Part shown: piece by piece, positions 7,250 through 8,573 of the stretch
Numbering within the stretch: the stretch's first letter is position 1
Layout: each line of letters starts with the position of its first letter
Assembly: GCA_003167055.1 (NCBI GenBank)
Contig: PMUE01000164.1
Span: 721 to 9,293, forward strand
Source: Vulcanimicrobiota bacterium
GTDB taxonomy: Bacteria; Vulcanimicrobiota; Vulcanimicrobiia; Vulcanimicrobiales; Vulcanimicrobiaceae
Direction of reading: 5' to 3'
DNA: 8,573 nt
Program-made: the position numbers and the translations under genes
Notes under the pieces: model-generated
Databases searched by the model: none
What the model saw: only the letters and a program-made list of their open reading frames with translations
Told to the model about the DNA's origin: nothing

Positions 7250-7789
7250 TTAGAAGTGGTCCGCGAGAATCTCGAAGAGTTCGCGGCGCGCTTTGTCGAG
7301 CACCTCGATCGCCTTCTTATAGAGTTCGATGTTGCCGCTCTTGGCGATCTGTTTGACGGCATCTTTGATGCCGTGCACCTGCCGCATTGCGTCGGCGACG
7401 GTTGCGTAGAACGCCGGGTTGCTCCACGGCATCTCTTCCTCAGACTGCTCGCGTGTCGCGTAGAGTTCGCGGCCCTTATCGGTGATCTCGTAGGTGCGCT
7501 TACCGTCGCGCTCGGAGCTGCGAACGAAGTCGCCGTCCTCGAGCATTTGCAGCGCCGGATAGATCGAACCCGGGCTCGGCCGCAGTCCGCGTTTGCTTTC
7601 GATCGTCAGCATGATGTCGTAGCCGTGACGCGGACCCTCGAGCAGTGCTTCGAGGATCTCGTACTTGAGATCGCCGCGTCCGCGGCCGCCGCCGAAGCCA
7701 CCGCCCCAGCCGCCGCGATGCCGTCCGCGCCGGCCCATACCGAAGTGACCTTCGAAGCCTTCGCGTCCGTGTCCAAAATGAAAGTCCAT
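7250..7789 (-). CDS. PadR-family transcriptional regulator with Gly/Arg/His-rich N-terminal tail
   Basis: A 179-residue DNA-binding repressor of the PadR type. Residues 1-38 form a low-complexity tail rich in Gly, Arg and His (four His in the first 25). The winged helix runs from about 39 to 105: GDLKYEILEALLEGPRHGYDI, then PSPGSIYPALQMLEDGDFV (71-89, the recognition helix typical of PadR), and the wing RDGKRTYEITDKG. Residues 110-179 are helical with charged repeats, the usual dimerisation region. Start: ATG 7789 is preferred over ATG 7795 because AGGA at 7798-7801 lies 8 bases before the former and only 2 before the latter. It follows the 74-residue regulator gene in one operon, with this ribosome site overlapping that gene's stop codon. 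PadR proteins commonly repress their own operon, and palindromes in the operon's promoter fit that. The ligand and other targets are unknown. Confidence 0.94.
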   Translation of the reverse strand: MDFHFGHGREGFEGHFGMGRRGRHRGGWGGGFGGGRGRGDLKYEILEALLEGPRHGYDIMLTIESKRGLRPSPGSIYPALQMLEDGDFVRSSERDGKRTYEITDKGRELYATREQSEEEMPWSNPAFYATVADAMRQVHGIKDAVKQIAKSGNIELYKKAIEVLDKARRELFEILADHF

Positions 7790-7797
7790 AAACATTG

Positions 7798-7801
7798 TCC
7801 T
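7798..7801 (-). promoter_or_regulatory. Ribosome binding site of the PadR gene, overlapping the upstream stop codon
   Basis: On the minus strand the sequence reads TAGGACAATGTTTATG. TAG (7802-7800) ends the 74-residue regulator, AGGA overlaps it, and ATG 7789 follows after 8 bases. ATG 7795 is only 2 bases from AGGA. This fixes the likely PadR start and suggests that terminating ribosomes reinitiate on padR. Confidence 0.65.
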
Positions 7802-8024
7802 ATGCGGTCACGGCGTACGCTAGATAAAGCGAGCCGCGCTCCGCGAGAGTGTAAGGTGAATCGCCGCCGGGGCGCTCGATGAACCCAAACCGCTCGAATA
7901 GCCGTAGATAGCTATCGACGAGGGCGGGGCTAACCTCGCGTCCGGTCCGGTCGCACACAGCACCGACGAGCTCGGGAAGCGTCGCCGGCCCGTTCCAGAG
8001 GGTTGCCAGGATGGCGTAGTCCAT
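7800..8024 (-). CDS. Small winged-helix-like protein, first gene of the PadR operon
   Basis: 74 residues. The pattern MDYAILATLWNGPATLPELVGAV (helices 1-2), then VSPALVDSYLRLFERFGFIER (31-51, probable recognition helix and following strand), then SPYTLAERGSLYL (56-68, wing and final helix start) reads as a single minimal winged-helix domain related to PadR/MarR-type folds. There is no separate dimerisation or ligand domain. ATG 8024 has AAAGGA at 8033-8038, 8 bases upstream, a good ribosome site. Its stop TAG (7802-7800) is part of the ribosome site of the padR-like gene, so the two are very likely translationally coupled. It may bind DNA itself, pair with the PadR protein, or modulate it; the sequence does not decide between these. 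Assignment as winged helix is by pattern only. Confidence 0.8.
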   Translation of the reverse strand: MDYAILATLWNGPATLPELVGAVCDRTGREVSPALVDSYLRLFERFGFIERPGGDSPYTLAERGSLYLAYAVTA

Positions 8025-8057
8025 ATTGGAGGTCCTTTCGAATAGTCGCCGTGCTTA

Positions 8058-8072
8058 CGAGTAACGTACTCG
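8058..8072. promoter_or_regulatory. Inverted repeat, candidate regulator operator 1
   Basis: CGAGTA, 3 bases (ACG), TACTCG: a perfect 6-base inverted repeat centred on the candidate -10 region of the regulator operon, 34 bases before its start codon. It is a natural place for an autorepressor of the winged-helix type to bind. The link to the PadR protein is an inference from position; the motif has not been matched to a known PadR operator. Confidence 0.45.
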
Positions 8073-8091
8073 ATATATCGGCGGCGGTCAA
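8063..8091 (-). promoter_or_regulatory. Candidate promoter of the two-gene PadR operon
   Basis: Minus strand: TTGACC at 8091-8086 (5 of 6 to the -35 consensus), a 17-base spacer, then TACGTT at 8068-8063 (only 3 of 6 to the -10 consensus). Predicted transcription start is near 8056, giving a short leader with the AAAGGA ribosome site at 8038-8033. The palindromes at 8058-8072 and 8071-8080 cover the spacer and -10 region. The -10 match is weak, so this is tentative; no matching plus-strand promoter for hutU stands out. Confidence 0.35.
8071..8080. promoter_or_regulatory. Perfect 10-base palindrome CGATATATCG, candidate operator 2
   Basis: Uninterrupted palindrome CGATATATCG, sharing two bases with the neighbouring inverted repeat and lying in the candidate -35/-10 spacer of the regulator operon. 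It is an AT-rich island in a GC-rich region. Two abutting palindromes could mean two regulator dimers, or one site for each of the two encoded winged-helix proteins. Confidence 0.4.
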
Positions 8092-8093
8092 GA

Positions 8094-8112
8094 GGCCGAG
8101 GGAAAATCGGCC
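8094..8112 (+). promoter_or_regulatory. Hairpin in the hutU leader
   Basis: GGCCGA (8094-8099), loop GGGAAAA, TCGGCC (8107-8112): a perfect 6-base-pair, GC-rich stem ending 14 bases before the hutU start. An alternative pairing of AGAGG (8091-8095) with CCTCT (8118-8122) competes with it. No U-run follows, so it is not an intrinsic terminator. It may influence translation initiation or be a protein site in DNA; chance is also possible. Confidence 0.35.
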
Positions 8113-8126
8113 GGAAACCTCTGCGA

Positions 8127-8573
8127 ATGGCGACGACAATCTCGGGACCACGCGTTGTGCGTGCCGCACGCGGGGCGACGCTGACGGCGCAAGGCTGGCC
8201 GCAAGAAGCCGCGCTGCGCATGCTCTGCAACAATCTCGATCCCGACGTTGCCGAACGGCCTAAGGATTTGGTCGTGTACGGCGGCAACGGCAAGGCCGCG
8301 CGATCGTGGACGGCATTCGATGCGATGGTGCGCACGCTCACGCGTTTGAAAAATGACGAGACGATGATCGTGCAGAGCGGCAAGCCGGTTGCGGTTTGGA
8401 AAACGCACGACCGCGCGCCGCGCGTGTTGTTGGCCAATTCGAACCTCGTTCCGAAATGGGCGGATTGGAAAATCTTCCGCGAACTCGAAGCGCAAGGCCT
8501 CACGATGTACGGCCAAATGACGGCCGGTTCGTGGATCTACATCGGCACGCAAGGCATCGTCCAAGGCACGTAC
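8127..8573 (+). CDS. hutU: Urocanate hydratase, N-terminal part (3' end outside window)
   Basis: The first 149 residues of urocanase, which adds water to urocanate to give imidazolonepropionate, the second step of histidine degradation, using tightly bound NAD+ as an electrophile; cytoplasmic. Recognition is by long conserved stretches: LRMLCNNLDPDVAERP (30-45), the NAD-contacting YGGNGKAARSW (51-61), QSGKPVAVWKTH (83-94), ANSNLVPKWADW (103-114) and MYGQMTAGSWIYIGTQGI (127-144). The frame is open to the window end; the full protein is usually about 550 residues. ATG 8127 matches the usual family start; only a weak GGAA (8113-8116) precedes it by 10 bases. The rest of the hut genes, if clustered, must lie to the right. 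It is transcribed divergently from the PadR operon across a 102-base gap. Confidence 0.98.
   Translation, partial: MATTISGPRVVRAARGATLTAQGWPQEAALRMLCNNLDPDVAERPKDLVVYGGNGKAARSWTAFDAMVRTLTRLKNDETMIVQSGKPVAVWKTHDRAPRVLLANSNLVPKWADWKIFRELEAQGLTMYGQMTAGSWIYIGTQGIVQGTY

Noticed and set aside
7235..7250. Imperfect palindrome AGCGTAGCGCTCCGCT directly after the PadR stop, considered as a terminator
   Set aside because: Lacks a U-run on the minus strand and has one mismatch; not enough for an intrinsic terminator call.
7256..7882. 208-residue plus-strand frame opposite the PadR gene
   Set aside because: PadR is unmistakable on the minus strand; the plus frame also runs across the regulator gene border.
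8028..8032. GGAGG on the plus strand as a ribosome site for a short upstream frame before hutU
   Set aside because: No start codon at suitable spacing; the element is simply the complement of the leader of the minus-strand regulator gene.
8088..8564. 158-residue minus-strand frame at the right edge
   Set aside because: Lies opposite hutU, whose plus-strand translation matches urocanase throughout.

Overview
The window is a stretch of high-GC bacterial chromosome with ten protein genes, two of them cut by the window edges, and almost no non-coding sequence. No gap between genes is longer than about 100 bases. I see no RNA gene, CRISPR array, insertion sequence or integrase. The host cannot be fixed from the sequence. 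The base composition, the glycine/arginine-rich PadR regulator and the style of the small secreted protein recall Ca. Eremiobacterota/Vulcanimicrobiota (WPS-2) genomes, but that is a recollection-level guess.

Left block (1-5082, plus strand): a tightly packed molybdoenzyme operon. It starts with the C-terminal part of a MobA/MocA-like nucleotidyltransferase, which probably makes the dinucleotide form of the molybdenum cofactor. The three subunits of a PaoABC-type aldehyde oxidoreductase follow: a Tat-exported 2Fe-2S subunit, an FAD subunit with a four-cysteine 4Fe-4S insert, and the molybdenum subunit. The subunit genes overlap by 4 bases (ATGA), and an aldo/keto reductase begins 5 bases after the last. 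The probable job is aldehyde oxidation in the periplasm, with a cytoplasmic NAD(P)H-dependent carbonyl reductase made from the same transcript.

Middle block (5094 to about 7174, minus strand, converging on the first): a 534-residue protein joining a sulfotransferase-like domain to a C-terminal four-helix membrane domain, preceded by a small secreted tryptophan-rich protein of unknown function. This is the least ordinary part of the window. One hand-counted line here (6901-6960) is about 52% GC; one line inside paoB (1741-1800) is about 77%.

Right block (7250-8573): a two-gene regulatory operon on the minus strand, a 74-residue winged-helix-like protein followed by a PadR-family repressor whose ribosome binding site overlaps the first gene's stop codon. 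It is divergent from hutU (urocanate hydratase, histidine degradation), which runs off the right edge. The 102-base divergent gap holds two abutting palindromes inside a plausible promoter for the regulators, and a hairpin just upstream of hutU.
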